9,601 bases of DNA from Pseudoruminococcus sp964385235 (GCA_964385235.1 CAYLOD010000068.1:1-9601), one strand, 5' to 3'. Positions 1 through 7,103 are shown, counted from the stretch's first letter. Made by a program: numbers and translations. The notes: generated from the letters alone by a model not told the origin.

Positions 1-209
1 GCACAGATACAGCTCCCGCTGAGAGCACAGATACAGCTCCCGCTGAGAGCACAGATACAGCTCCCGCTGAGAGCACAGACACCACAACTTCCGACACAAC
101 GCCTGTTCAGACAGGTGACTCATCTGCGGCTTGGATTCTCATCGCTGTAGTTGCTGCTTCTCTTGGCGCAGCTATTGTTATGACAAAGAAAGCATCCGCT
201 AAGGACTAA
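1..209 (+). CDS. C-terminal end of a repeat-bearing, probably wall-anchored surface protein (partial)
   Basis: Only the last 68 codons are present; the gene starts left of the window, and the two leading bases complete a split codon. The visible protein opens with three identical copies of the 8-residue repeat TDTAPAES, then a Thr-rich spacer. It ends in a sorting-signal-like tail: PVQTGD, a hydrophobic stretch of about 20 residues (WILIAVVAASLGAAIVM) and the charged end TKKASAKD. Sortase substrates have this order of pentapeptide, membrane segment and basic tail, but the motif here reads P-V-Q-T-G, so Val replaces the usual Pro of LPXTG. Cell-wall or membrane anchoring on the outside of the cell is therefore an inference. 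The function of the missing N-terminal part cannot be told. A terminator follows 41 bases after the stop, so this is the last gene of its transcript. Confidence 0.75.
   Translation, partial: TDTAPAESTDTAPAESTDTAPAESTDTTTSDTTPVQTGDSSAAWILIAVVAASLGAAIVMTKKASAKD
3..74 (+). repeat. 24-bp tandem repeat, three perfect copies
   Basis: Three identical 24-bp units lie at 3-26, 27-50 and 51-74. Each encodes the octapeptide TDTAPAES in the surface-protein stalk. The array probably extends to the left of the window, because the first two bases (gc) match the end of a further unit. After 74 a degenerate start (acagacacc) marks the array's end. Perfect identity at the DNA level points to recent slippage or recombination and makes copy number likely to vary between strains. 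Confidence 0.9.
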
Positions 210-250
210 TCTTTAAATCCATAGCTTAACAGCTTAATTGAAATAATTAA

Positions 251-286
251 GACCGTTCCTGCTTTTTCGGCAGGGCGGTCTTTTTT
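251..286 (+). terminator. Rho-independent terminator of the surface-protein gene
   Basis: GACCG (251-255) pairs with CGGTC (276-280), and CCTGC (258-262) pairs with GCAGG/GCGGG-side bases near 270-274 with a small bulge. The loop is U-rich (263-269) and six T residues follow directly (281-286). It lies 41 bases past the stop codon of the partial surface-protein gene. Confidence 0.9.
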
Positions 287-289
287 CAT

Positions 290-740
290 CCTGTTTCCGC
301 AATTTATTTCCACATCTGATACGGGAAACGAGTTACCCGACGGCCGGGGACTGCCTTTCACTTGATTATTATTTTAATAAAAAAGGTGAGTATGTGTCCA
401 ATATTTTTCCTTATGACATAACCTTTTTCCCCAAGATACAAAAAAGGCTATACACCCCCTTTTTTATGTATAATGTAAAATAAGTCAATAAGGCAAAATG
501 TCCTGCCTGTTGGACAGCGGCCGTGTCGAATGACGGGTAAGCCTCTTATTGAAAGGAAATACAGAGTTTCAGAGGGCGTGACAATGACTGATAAAAAAAG
601 TCTTATGAAACATAAAAAAATCAACCAAGCCTCGCTCTTCTCTCGATAAAGCACAACGGCGTTTCCTCAGGCGGCGATGATAAAAAATAAATAAACTATT
701 TATGACCGCTTAACGTAAAATGCGATTTTTATAATAATTC
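290..740. other. About 450 bp with no convincing gene
   Basis: The stretch between the terminator and the cysK promoter is AT-rich with poly-A and poly-T runs. It contains a TATAAT-like hexamer at 469-474 without a good -35 at the right distance. A 21-codon reading frame (584-649, starting MTDKKSLMKHKK) is preceded by a weak GAGGG at 572-576. A longer minus-strand frame (448-654) has no ribosome binding site and an improbable composition. Short inverted matches (for example TGTCC...GGACA near 499-516) are too weak to name an RNA family. I see no tRNA, known riboswitch or transposon end here. It may hold a small RNA or a decayed gene, but the sequence alone does not show it. Confidence 0.5.
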
Positions 741-769
741 TTGACAGACACGTTAAAGCATAATATAAT
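741..769 (+). promoter_or_regulatory. Consensus sigma-A promoter of cysK
   Basis: The -35 is a perfect TTGACA (741-746) and the -10 a perfect TATAAT (764-769), separated by exactly 17 bp. Transcription should start near 776, giving a leader of about 100 nt before the cysK start codon. So perfect a promoter suggests high basal transcription, so any regulation is likely to act through a repressor or through the leader. Confidence 0.9.
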
Positions 770-822
770 GTAAACACGGCAAAACATACTAAAAAGATAT
801 AATATATAGGCGAAGCGTCTTG

Positions 823-843
823 CCTGCGGGGGCACCCCGCAGG
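823..843 (+). promoter_or_regulatory. GC-rich hairpin in the cysK leader
   Basis: CCTGCGGGG (823-831) is a perfect 9-bp inverted repeat of CCCCGCAGG (835-843) with a GCA loop. A second small hairpin, GGGC-GTT-GCCC (842-852), overlaps its 3' base by two nucleotides, so the two compete. The hairpins end 9 bases before the Shine-Dalgarno of cysK. No U-run follows, so this is not a simple terminator. It could control translation, stabilise the mRNA, or be a dispersed palindromic repeat that landed in the leader. I do not recognise T-box or SAM-riboswitch landmarks. Confidence 0.6.
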
Positions 844-860
844 GCGTTGCCCGTAATTGA

Positions 861-866
861 AAGGAG
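861..866 (+). promoter_or_regulatory. Ribosome binding site fixing the cysK start at 878
   Basis: AAGGAG lies 11 bases before ATG 878. An in-frame TTG at 857 would place this Shine-Dalgarno inside the coding region, so 857 is rejected as the start. Translation from 878 gives the usual cysteine-synthase N-terminus. Confidence 0.85.
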
Positions 867-877
867 ATAATATTATT

Positions 878-1804
878 ATGGCAAAAATAGCTCATAAGCT
901 TACAGACCTGATAGGAAACACACCGCTCCTTGAGCTGACAAACTATGAGGAGAAAAACGGACTTGAGGCAAAGCTCATCGCAAAGCTGGAATACTTTAAT
1001 CCACTTGGCAGCGTCAAGGACAGAGTTGCCTATGCAATGATAGAGCAGGGTATCGCTGACGGAAAGATAAATAAGGATACAGTTATCATCGAGCCTACAA
1101 GCGGGAATACCGGCATCGGGCTTGCCTTTGTCGCGGCGTCTAAGGGGCTTCGCCTCATTCTAACTATGCCCGACACTATGAGTGTTGAAAGGAGAAAGAT
1201 AGTTGCCGCTCTCGGCGCGGAGGTCGTCCTCACTCCGGGCGCGGAGGGAATGAAGGGCGCTATCGCAAAAGCGGACGCTCTCGCGGAGGAGTACGGAAAC
1301 GCCGTCATTCCACAGCAGTTTGAGAACGCGGCTAATCCCGAGATACACCGCAAAACCACCGCCGAGGAGATATGGGCTGATACAGACGGAAAGGTTGATA
1401 TATTCGTAGCGGGTGTAGGCACAGGCGGAACTGTCACGGGCAACGGAGAGGTGCTGAAAGCTAAAAATCCCGACATCAAGATCGTGGCGGTAGAGCCTGA
1501 AAGCTCGCCTGTTTTGTCCGGCGGCAAGCCCGGCCCGCATAAAATACAGGGTATCGGCGCGGGCTTTGTTCCGAGCATCATGAACCTCGATATAGTTGAT
1601 GAGATAATACAGGTCGCGAACGAGGACGCCTTTGAGGGAGCGCGGGCAGTAGCCAAAAGCGACGGGCTTCTTGTCGGCATATCGTCGGGCGCGGCTGTTC
1701 ATGCCGCCACCGTTCTCGCAAAACGTCCCGAAAACAAAGGGAAAAATATAGTGGTGCTGCTCCCCGATACGGGTGAAAGGTATCTCTCTACATCGTTATT
1801 TTAA
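878..1804 (+). CDS. cysK: Cysteine synthase A (O-acetylserine sulfhydrylase)
   Basis: This is a PLP enzyme of the beta family (fold type II). It makes L-cysteine from O-acetyl-L-serine and sulfide in the cytoplasm. The 308-residue product is the normal full length. Landmarks: GNTPLLEL at 13-20; PLP lysine K47 in NPLGSVKDR; substrate loop TSGNTG 74-79; phosphate-binding GTGGT 181-185; GISSGA 267-272 near the PLP ring; and the family's C-terminal PDTGERYLST 296-305. All key residues are intact. The assignment to CysK rather than cystathionine beta-synthase or CysM rests on overall motif wording and length. The gene stands alone: it has its own promoter and leader hairpin and ends in a terminator. 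No serine acetyltransferase (cysE) is adjacent. Confidence 0.95.
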   Translation: MAKIAHKLTDLIGNTPLLELTNYEEKNGLEAKLIAKLEYFNPLGSVKDRVAYAMIEQGIADGKINKDTVIIEPTSGNTGIGLAFVAASKGLRLILTMPDTMSVERRKIVAALGAEVVLTPGAEGMKGAIAKADALAEEYGNAVIPQQFENAANPEIHRKTTAEEIWADTDGKVDIFVAGVGTGGTVTGNGEVLKAKNPDIKIVAVEPESSPVLSGGKPGPHKIQGIGAGFVPSIMNLDIVDEIIQVANEDAFEGARAVAKSDGLLVGISSGAAVHAATVLAKRPENKGKNIVVLLPDTGERYLSTSLF

Positions 1805-1825
1805 ATATTTATTCTTACTTGGAAG

Positions 1826-1867
1826 AAAAAATCCCGACGGCTGTGAACTGCTCCGTCGGGATTTTTT
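1826..1867. terminator. Bidirectional terminator between convergent cysK and pyrF
   Basis: A 15-bp uninterrupted inverted repeat pairs 1826-1840 (AAAAAATCCCGACGG) with 1853-1867 (CCGTCGGGATTTTTT), with a 12-nt loop. Both strands offer a GC stem followed by a U-run, so it can end cysK transcripts from the left and the pyrC-pyrF operon from the right. It is 21 bases from the cysK stop and 19 from the pyrF stop. Confidence 0.95.
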
Positions 1868-1886
1868 ATTATATTTAAGATCCGGT

Positions 1887-2819
1887 TTAAGCCTTGATTT
1901 CTCCGATATAGGAAACGATTTCATCTCTCATTCTGAGCGCTTCGCGCCGCGCCGCCGCCGCAAAGTCCTTTTCGTTACAGCCCTCTTTCCTGTATGCGCA
2001 CATAATCCCCCTTGACGAATTTATGATCGCGCCTAAGCCGTTTTTGTCAAACGCGGGCGCGACGTCACTTGCGCCGCCTCCCTGCGCGCCGTATCCCGGA
2101 ACGAGGAAGAAAGTGTGTGTGAGAGCCGCTCTCAACTCACCGAGCTGTTCGGGATATGTCGCGCCCGCGACAGAGCCGACAGCCGAGTAGCCGTATTTTC
2201 CTATAAGATTCTTTCCCCATTCCTCGCACATATTACCCATAGCGTGATAAACCGTTTCGCCGCCCGCAAGCTCCTGATCCTGGAGCTCGCCCGAGGAAGG
2301 GTTCGAGGTCTTGACAAGAACGAATATGCCCTTATCTCTTTCCGCGCAGATATTGAGGAGCGGAGCTATGCCGTCGGTGCCGAGATAGCCGTTTACTGTG
2401 AGTGCGTCCGCGCCGAACGCTTCGGCCTGTTCACCATCAACATCGGTCATACCGAGGTGCGCCTTGGCATATGCCTCCATAGTTGTGCCTATGTCGTTGC
2501 GCTTGCCGTCGGTAATGACAAACATACCCTTTTGCTTTGCATATTCTATTGTATTGCAAAGCGCGCGTACCCCCTGCCAGCCATACATCTCGTAATATGC
2601 CGCCTGAGGCTTTACAGCGGGTACTATATCGCAGAGAGCGTCTATAAGCTCCCTGTTAAAGCTGAACAGAGCCGCCGCTGCGCCCTCAAGGCCCTTACCG
2701 TATTTTGAGTATGCCTCCTCCTTCATATATCCGGGAATGTATTCGAGCTTCGGATCAAGTCCCGCGACAGTGGGATTTTGCGTTTTTATTATTCCGTCGA
2801 TCAGTCGGTCGAATGACAT
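1887..2819 (-). CDS. pyrF: Orotidine 5'-phosphate decarboxylase, long (type 2) form
   Basis: It catalyses the last step of de novo UMP synthesis, OMP to UMP plus CO2, in the cytoplasm. At 310 residues it matches the longer type 2 PyrF form rather than the roughly 230-residue Bacillus type. Seen in the protein: LDPK near 21-24; the catalytic charged cluster in DGKRND (D104, K106, D109); TVNGYLG at 141-147; the phosphate-binding VPGYGAQGG at 240-248; and NSSRGI at 267-272. A strong GGAGG (2828-2832) lies 8 bases before the ATG. It follows pyrC by 49 bases on the same strand and is the last gene before the terminator, so it is most likely cotranscribed with pyrC. No pyrK, pyrD or pyrE follows, so the pyr genes are scattered in this genome. 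Confidence 0.95.
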   Translation of the reverse strand: MSFDRLIDGIIKTQNPTVAGLDPKLEYIPGYMKEEAYSKYGKGLEGAAAALFSFNRELIDALCDIVPAVKPQAAYYEMYGWQGVRALCNTIEYAKQKGMFVITDGKRNDIGTTMEAYAKAHLGMTDVDGEQAEAFGADALTVNGYLGTDGIAPLLNICAERDKGIFVLVKTSNPSSGELQDQELAGGETVYHAMGNMCEEWGKNLIGKYGYSAVGSVAGATYPEQLGELRAALTHTFFLVPGYGAQGGGASDVAPAFDKNGLGAIINSSRGIMCAYRKEGCNEKDFAAAARREALRMRDEIVSYIGEIKA

Positions 2820-2868
2820 CGTGATAGCCTCCGTAAGCTTTATTTTGAAAGAAATGTATAGAGCGCCG

Positions 2869-4149
2869 TTATCTGTCGTCCTTATACACTGTTTTGCCGT
2901 TGCAAATGGTGTATTTTACGCGTGATTTAAGCGTTTTTCCCTTAAACGGAGTATTCCTTGATTTTCCGTGCAGTTTGTTTTCGTCAACCGTCCATTCTTC
3001 CGTTATATCAAAAAGCACAATATCGGCGGGAGAACCTGTGGAAAGCGTGCCGCCTTTAATTCCGAGTATCTCCGCGGGGGCTGTTGACATAAGCCTTATG
3101 AGCCTGTCAAGCGTCATTATCCCCGTTTTCACAAGAGCGGTATATGAGGCGGAAAAGGACGTTTCCATACCTATACTGCCGTTCGGGGCTTTTACGAAAT
3201 CGGACTTTTCCTGTGGAGTATGCGGCGCGTGATCCGTGGCTATGGCGTCAATAGAACCGTCAAGAAGTCCGCTTATTATCGCCTGCCTGTCATTCTCTGT
3301 TCTGAGCGGCGGGTTCATTCTGAAGTCAGCGTCGCGCTTCAGAAGTTCATTTTCCGTAAAAGTAAAGTAGTGCGGGCAGGTTTCGGCGGTAACGTGAACT
3401 CCCCGCGCCTTTGCATTACGTATCATAGCTACAGAGGCGGCGGTGCTTACATGGCAGATATGCACCGGGACATTGTAGACTTCAGACAGGGCTATTTCTC
3501 TCGCTGTTCCTATATCCTCCGCCGCAGAGGGAATACCCTTGACTCCGAGGAGCTTTGATACTTTGCCCTCGTTGATTTTTCCGCCGTCGGCAAGGAACAG
3601 ATCCTCGCAGTGCGCCGTCACCGTAAGTCCGAACTCGTCAGCTCTCCGCATAGCCTCAGCCATGATCCTTGTGTTTACAACGGGTCTGCCGTCGTCCGAA
3701 AGGGCTATGACGCCAGCCTCTTTAAGAGCGGCAATATCTGTTATTTCCTCGCTTTTAAGACCTTTTGTTATCGCGCCGACGACATAGACACGGGCGTCGG
3801 CGTTTTTTGCCTTATTGAGGATATAGCGCACGGTTTCGGGTGAATCGACCGCGGGATTTGTATTCGGCATGGCGAGCAGGCTTGTCACGCCGCCCGCTGC
3901 GGCGCTTTTACAGCCTGTGATAATATCCTCCTTGTCTGTAAATCCCGGGTCGCGAAGATGAACGTGCATATCGACAAAGCCCGGCGCAGCGTAAAGTCCC
4001 GTGCCGTCGAGAATATCACATTCGCACGATATATCCCTGCCGATTTCCGCGACAATACCGTTCTCAACAAGAATATCGCATACCTCGTTAAGCGATTGCG
4101 AAGGGTCAATGATATGAGCATTTTTAATAATAAATTTATCCATAATCAT
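2869..4149 (-). CDS. pyrC: Dihydroorotase (class I, zinc amidohydrolase)
   Basis: This enzyme cyclises N-carbamoyl-L-aspartate to dihydroorotate, step 3 of pyrimidine synthesis. The 426-residue length and the sequence fit the Gram-positive class I dihydroorotases of the amidohydrolase superfamily. Metal and catalytic residues are visible: H62 and H64 in DMHVHLRDPG; D152/D153 in SDDGRP; H180 in TAHCED; H230 and H233 in HICHVST; D306 in ATDHAPH. The C-terminus (PADIVLFD, then NTPFKGKTLKSRVKYTICNGK) is the usual closing strand set. AAAGG is 7 bases before ATG 4149 and 13 before the in-frame ATG 4143, so 4149 is preferred. The stop of the upstream membrane-protein gene is only 36 bases away with no visible promoter or terminator between, so pyrC probably depends on that gene's promoter. 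Confidence 0.96.
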   Translation of the reverse strand: MIMDKFIIKNAHIIDPSQSLNEVCDILVENGIVAEIGRDISCECDILDGTGLYAAPGFVDMHVHLRDPGFTDKEDIITGCKSAAAGGVTSLLAMPNTNPAVDSPETVRYILNKAKNADARVYVVGAITKGLKSEEITDIAALKEAGVIALSDDGRPVVNTRIMAEAMRRADEFGLTVTAHCEDLFLADGGKINEGKVSKLLGVKGIPSAAEDIGTAREIALSEVYNVPVHICHVSTAASVAMIRNAKARGVHVTAETCPHYFTFTENELLKRDADFRMNPPLRTENDRQAIISGLLDGSIDAIATDHAPHTPQEKSDFVKAPNGSIGMETSFSASYTALVKTGIMTLDRLIRLMSTAPAEILGIKGGTLSTGSPADIVLFDITEEWTVDENKLHGKSRNTPFKGKTLKSRVKYTICNGKTVYKDDR

Positions 4150-4185
4150 AAATCAACCTTTCGTTAGTTTACTTGCGGATCATTA

Positions 4186-6928
4186 TTATTTTTTGCGGTG
4201 ATTTTTCTTTTTGCCGCTTTTGTCGGTGTAGAGCTTTTTAGAGGTTTCATCACCTATGGACGGCTTTTTCTTTGCCGCTTCAGAGGAACGCTGCGCCTGT
4301 GACTGACTTTGTGAAATGCTTTCCGGGGCATTCTTGCCGAACAGCTTCTCAAAGCGCGACTGACTCTCCTCCTTTTCAGGCTTTCTTTCGGGAGCGGATT
4401 CATCTGTCGGTGCGTCGTTCAGCTTTGGGATAGAGTTTCCGGGCTTTCTGTCGTGAATGTCCTGATCTCCGCCCTGAATCGGCTTCTCAAAGACGATACC
4501 CTCGTCGGGCTGCTCGTTTTCGGCGCTTGCGTCTTTGGATTTGGCGGCGGCGTCGGAGGTGGAATAAATATCCTCAAACGATTCATTTTTCGCGGCTTTA
4601 GCGGCGCCGTTTTTTACCCCGAACAGTTTTTCAAAGCGTGATCCTGTGTTATCGGCGTTTGAAGGAACCTGTTTTGCCGGGGCTGTACCTTCCTCGGATT
4701 CCGGTTTAGATGTATTTCCGAAAAGTTTTTCGTATCTTGAAACGGGCTNNNNNNNNNNNNNNNNNNNNNNNNNNNNNNNNNNNNNNNNNNNNNNNNNNNN
4801 NNNNNNNNNNNNNNNNNNNNNNNNNNNNNNNNNNNNNNNNNNNNNNNNTTTTATCCGATGATTTTTCAGCGGCGGTCCTTGGCGTTGAATCCTCCGGAGG
4901 AGTAACACCCTTTGGTATGACTGGAACGGCAGAACCGGCTTTTGACTCGGGCTTTTTATCCGATGATTTTTCAGCGGCGGTCCTTGGCGTTGAATCCTCC
5001 GGAGGAGTTACACCCTTTGGTATGACTGGAACGGCAGAACCGGCTTTTGACTTAGGTTTTTTACCCAATGATTTTTCAGCAACCGGCTTCGGCTTTTCAG
5101 ACTTGCTTTCCGGCGGATTTTCCTCGGAAACATCTGTTTCCGATTCAAAGGCGTCCTCGTCAATTTCAGGAATCACTGCGCGTTTTATCTTGCCTAAAAA
5201 CGATTTCAGTGAATTTTCTTTTGTTTCGTGAACAACGTTATCACTTTCAAGCGGCTTTTCATCTGTCGGTGCGTTATCCGCGGCTTTGACCTCATCATGT
5301 CCAAAGGTAAGCTGTCCGTCTATGGGCTGATCCTCAAGCGGCTCTTCCGCGTCATTTGCGGCGGACGGCTCCTCGGATTTCTCAATGTCCGCAGCCTTTT
5401 TATTAGACGCTTTATTATCCTCCGCTTTATCAAGCGGTGTATGGTCGGGGACGGTGATTTCGTCGGGTACTGTAATAGTTTCGGTCGTCAGATGTATGCC
5501 CGCCTCCTCAGGGGTCATGGTTACAGGCGCGGTGACGTCCGCAGTCATAATTTTGACCGAACCCGGCGGGGTATATTTAGGCGCTGTCGAGGAAGCAGCT
5601 CCCGAGGAATTTCGATTATTTGTGCTCTTTGAGTTGTATATCTCTGCCTTTTCTATCAAGGGCTGTGTTTCAAAAAGCTCAAAGTCCTCATCCGTATATG
5701 CGGAGGATTTTCGCGGGACGTCATCCGACGGCATATCAGACTTGCTTTTTTCGGAATCTGAAGGTTTTTCGTCCGCCCCCTCGGTGAGAAGCTTGTTTTT
5801 CCTTGAGCGTCTTGAAAGTACAGTTATTAAGACAACAAAGAGAGCTACGCAAGCTAAGGCGGTCACTACGGTAATTATTTTCAGGTTGCTTATCTCCTTT
5901 GAGTTGTCGTCCTTTTCTGCAGGGAGATTTATTTCGGTGAACGACACGCTCTTCATAACTGCCTCAAGTATAGCTGTCTGATCGGCGGTAAGCTCCTTGC
6001 CGCGCGTCTGGAGAGTTACGGTGATTTTCTGCCCGTTTATAATAGTATAGTTCTGAATGCCCGCTATTTCGTTTTTGTCATCGTCGGTCGAATGATAGTT
6101 AAGGCTCAGGTAAAGAGCGTCGCCGTACTTTTTCTGAGTACAGGAGGTGTATTCATCCTGCGCGGTCAAGGATTTTGTTATGTCGATCAAATCCTTGTCG
6201 TCAAGCTCGGTGAAGTTGTTGATGGTTTTGCTGTCGTCGTCCTCTGTCATAGTGACGGTAATGTCATAGGAAAAATCCTCGGGCGACGCCTTGATGTACA
6301 TATTTGATTTTCTTAATGACTCGACAGCTTCTTTTTCTGTCATATTGAATATCTTGAGCGCCTTTTCGCTCTGCTCACCGCTTCTGAGTATAGCATAGAC
6401 GTCGTTTGGCAACGCTATGTTCATTTTAAGCTGCGTAAGTCTGTAGTTTATAAGGGGGATTTCCGAATTTTTATCACTCGATGATGTGGCGGGCTTTTTA
6501 GAGGATTCTTCGGGTTTGCTGCCCGGTTCCCTGCTTGGCTCCTCACTCGGTTTCTCGCTCGGTTCCTCGCTCGGTTCCTCGCTCGGTTCCTTGCTCGGTT
6601 CCTCACTCGGTTCCCTGCTTGGCTCCTCACTCGGCTCCTCGCTCGGTTCCCTGCTCGGCTCCTCGCTCGGTTCTGCGCTTGGTTCCGCACTCGGTTCCTC
6701 GCTGTATGCTGTTTCTGCCGGCACAAAGTAACCGTAGTCATTCAGGGTGTAATACGTTACGTTGCCGTATTCGTCCTCAATATACGGATTACCGTTTGAG
6801 TCGTATTTTATGTTTTCCTCCACATAGGGGTCATATCCGGTCACGCTGTCGGGTTCGGCATGAACCGTAAAGGACAGCATACTCGACGCAATAACGAGTG
6901 ATGTTAAAATCGCCGCAAAACGCTTCAT
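4186..6928 (-). CDS. Large single-pass membrane protein: signal peptide, EPS-repeat stalk, extracellular domain, long repetitive cytoplasmic tail (interrupted by assembly gap)
   Basis: I do not recognise a named family. From the N-terminus: signal peptide (1-24, likely cut after VHA); an acidic Tyr/Asn-rich segment; a stalk of about 15 tetrapeptides of the type EEPS/REPS (77-135); a folded extracellular region (about 156-335, ending KITVTLQTRG...VMKSVSFTEI) that recalls the PsbP/DcrB-like domains of clostridial lipoproteins, a guess; a membrane span (348-371) with a basic stop SRRSRKNK. A long polar, apparently disordered tail follows on the cytoplasmic side, with 35-residue tandem repeats from about 620. 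After the N run the protein resumes at 4746 and runs 186 residues with three SR[YF]EKLFG motifs to a basic end, KKKNHRKK. Residues on both sides total 879 plus the unseen part. The frame breaks across the 100 Ns only because the placeholder length is not a multiple of three. GGAGG (6937-6941) sits 8 bases before the ATG. It leads the pyrC-pyrF transcript. A membrane sensor, scaffold or envelope role is possible; none is shown. Confidence 0.85.
4749..4848. other. Scaffold gap: exactly 100 Ns of unknown true length
   Basis: A run of exactly 100 Ns is the usual placeholder for a gap of unknown size. It falls directly at the edge of a 105-bp tandem repeat array whose copies are nearly identical, the classic place for short-read assembly to fail. 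The codon phases on both sides (one base left over upstream, two downstream) require the true gap to be a multiple of three if the gene is intact. Confidence 0.95.
4849..5075 (-). repeat. 105-bp tandem repeat (35 residues) in the membrane-protein tail
   Basis: Two near-identical 105-bp units lie at about 4853-4957 and 4958-5062, and a third start with substitutions is visible from 5063. The unit encodes 35 residues, beginning AEKSSDKKPESKAG and containing AVPVIPKGVTPPEDSTPRT. The gap-proximal copies differ by only a few bases, while the membrane-proximal copy has diverged (KSLGKKPKSK). The array runs into the N gap, so its copy number is unknown. Confidence 0.92.
6521..6704 (-). repeat. 12-bp tandem repeat encoding the EPS tetrapeptide stalk
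   Basis: About fifteen 12-bp units encode (E/R/K/A)EPS or EKPS tetrapeptides between residues 77 and 135 of the membrane protein. The first position varies among Glu, Arg, Ala and Lys, while E-P-S is nearly fixed. Such Pro-rich charged repeats usually form an extended spacer that lifts a domain off the membrane or through the wall. Confidence 0.92.
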
Positions 6929-6997
6929 AATGATTACCTCCGTTTCTTCGGCTTATGAGCTGCGTTAAATATTCGCATAAATACTCATTATAATGTT

Positions 6998-7026
6998 ATT
7001 ATACTTTATATTGTCGAAAAAGACAA
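6998..7026 (-). promoter_or_regulatory. Promoter of the membrane protein-pyrC-pyrF operon
   Basis: On the minus strand TTGTCT (7026-7021, four of six matches to TTGACA) and a perfect TATAAT (7003-6998) are 17 bp apart. Transcription should begin near 6991, about 60 bases before the ATG at 6928. A second TATAAT (6992-6987) follows without a good -35. No PyrR-type antiterminator/terminator structure is evident in this short leader. Confidence 0.75.
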
Positions 7027-7103
7027 GTCCCTGAAGCCTTTAGCAGGTTTTTCGGCAAAGCTTAAATTTTTGCGGCAAAAATATTTATCCGAATAAAACC
7101 GAT

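Noticed and set aside
448..654. Minus-strand frame of 68 codons in the gene-free stretch
   Set aside because: No Shine-Dalgarno, no recognisable domain, and odd composition; left as noncoding.
770..877. T-box or SAM riboswitch in the cysK leader
   Set aside because: The leader is only about 100 nt, and I find neither the T-box GGTGG-type sequence nor a terminator with a U-run.
1030..1680. Long minus-strand open frames across cysK (also 1160-1702)
   Set aside because: They are antisense shadows of a fully conserved enzyme, have Ser/Pro/Ala- or Arg-rich composition and lack ribosome binding sites.
4186..4908. Independent gene starting at 4908
   Set aside because: Its first 20 codons read the 105-bp repeat in the wrong phase and the rest is joined only through Ns; it is the C-terminal part of the 6928 gene.
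6521..6704. Possible CRISPR-like array because of regular spacing
   Set aside because: The period is 12 bp with no spacers and it codes continuously within a protein.
6486..6870. Open frames in other phases over the EPS repeat (6448-6741 minus, 6486-6731 plus, 6535-6870 plus)
   Set aside because: Tandem repeats without stops stay open in several frames; only the EPS frame has a start with GGAGG, a signal peptide and flanking folded sequence.
6929..6997. PyrR-type attenuator in front of the pyr operon
   Set aside because: The leader is about 60 nt, AT-rich, and shows no antiterminator/terminator pair; the nearest GC hairpin (7104-7136) lies upstream of the promoter.
7021..7080. Short AT-rich inverted repeats (for example TTTTTG-CGG-CAAAAA)
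   Set aside because: They are short and AT-rich, expected by chance in such sequence, and have no clear position-linked role.
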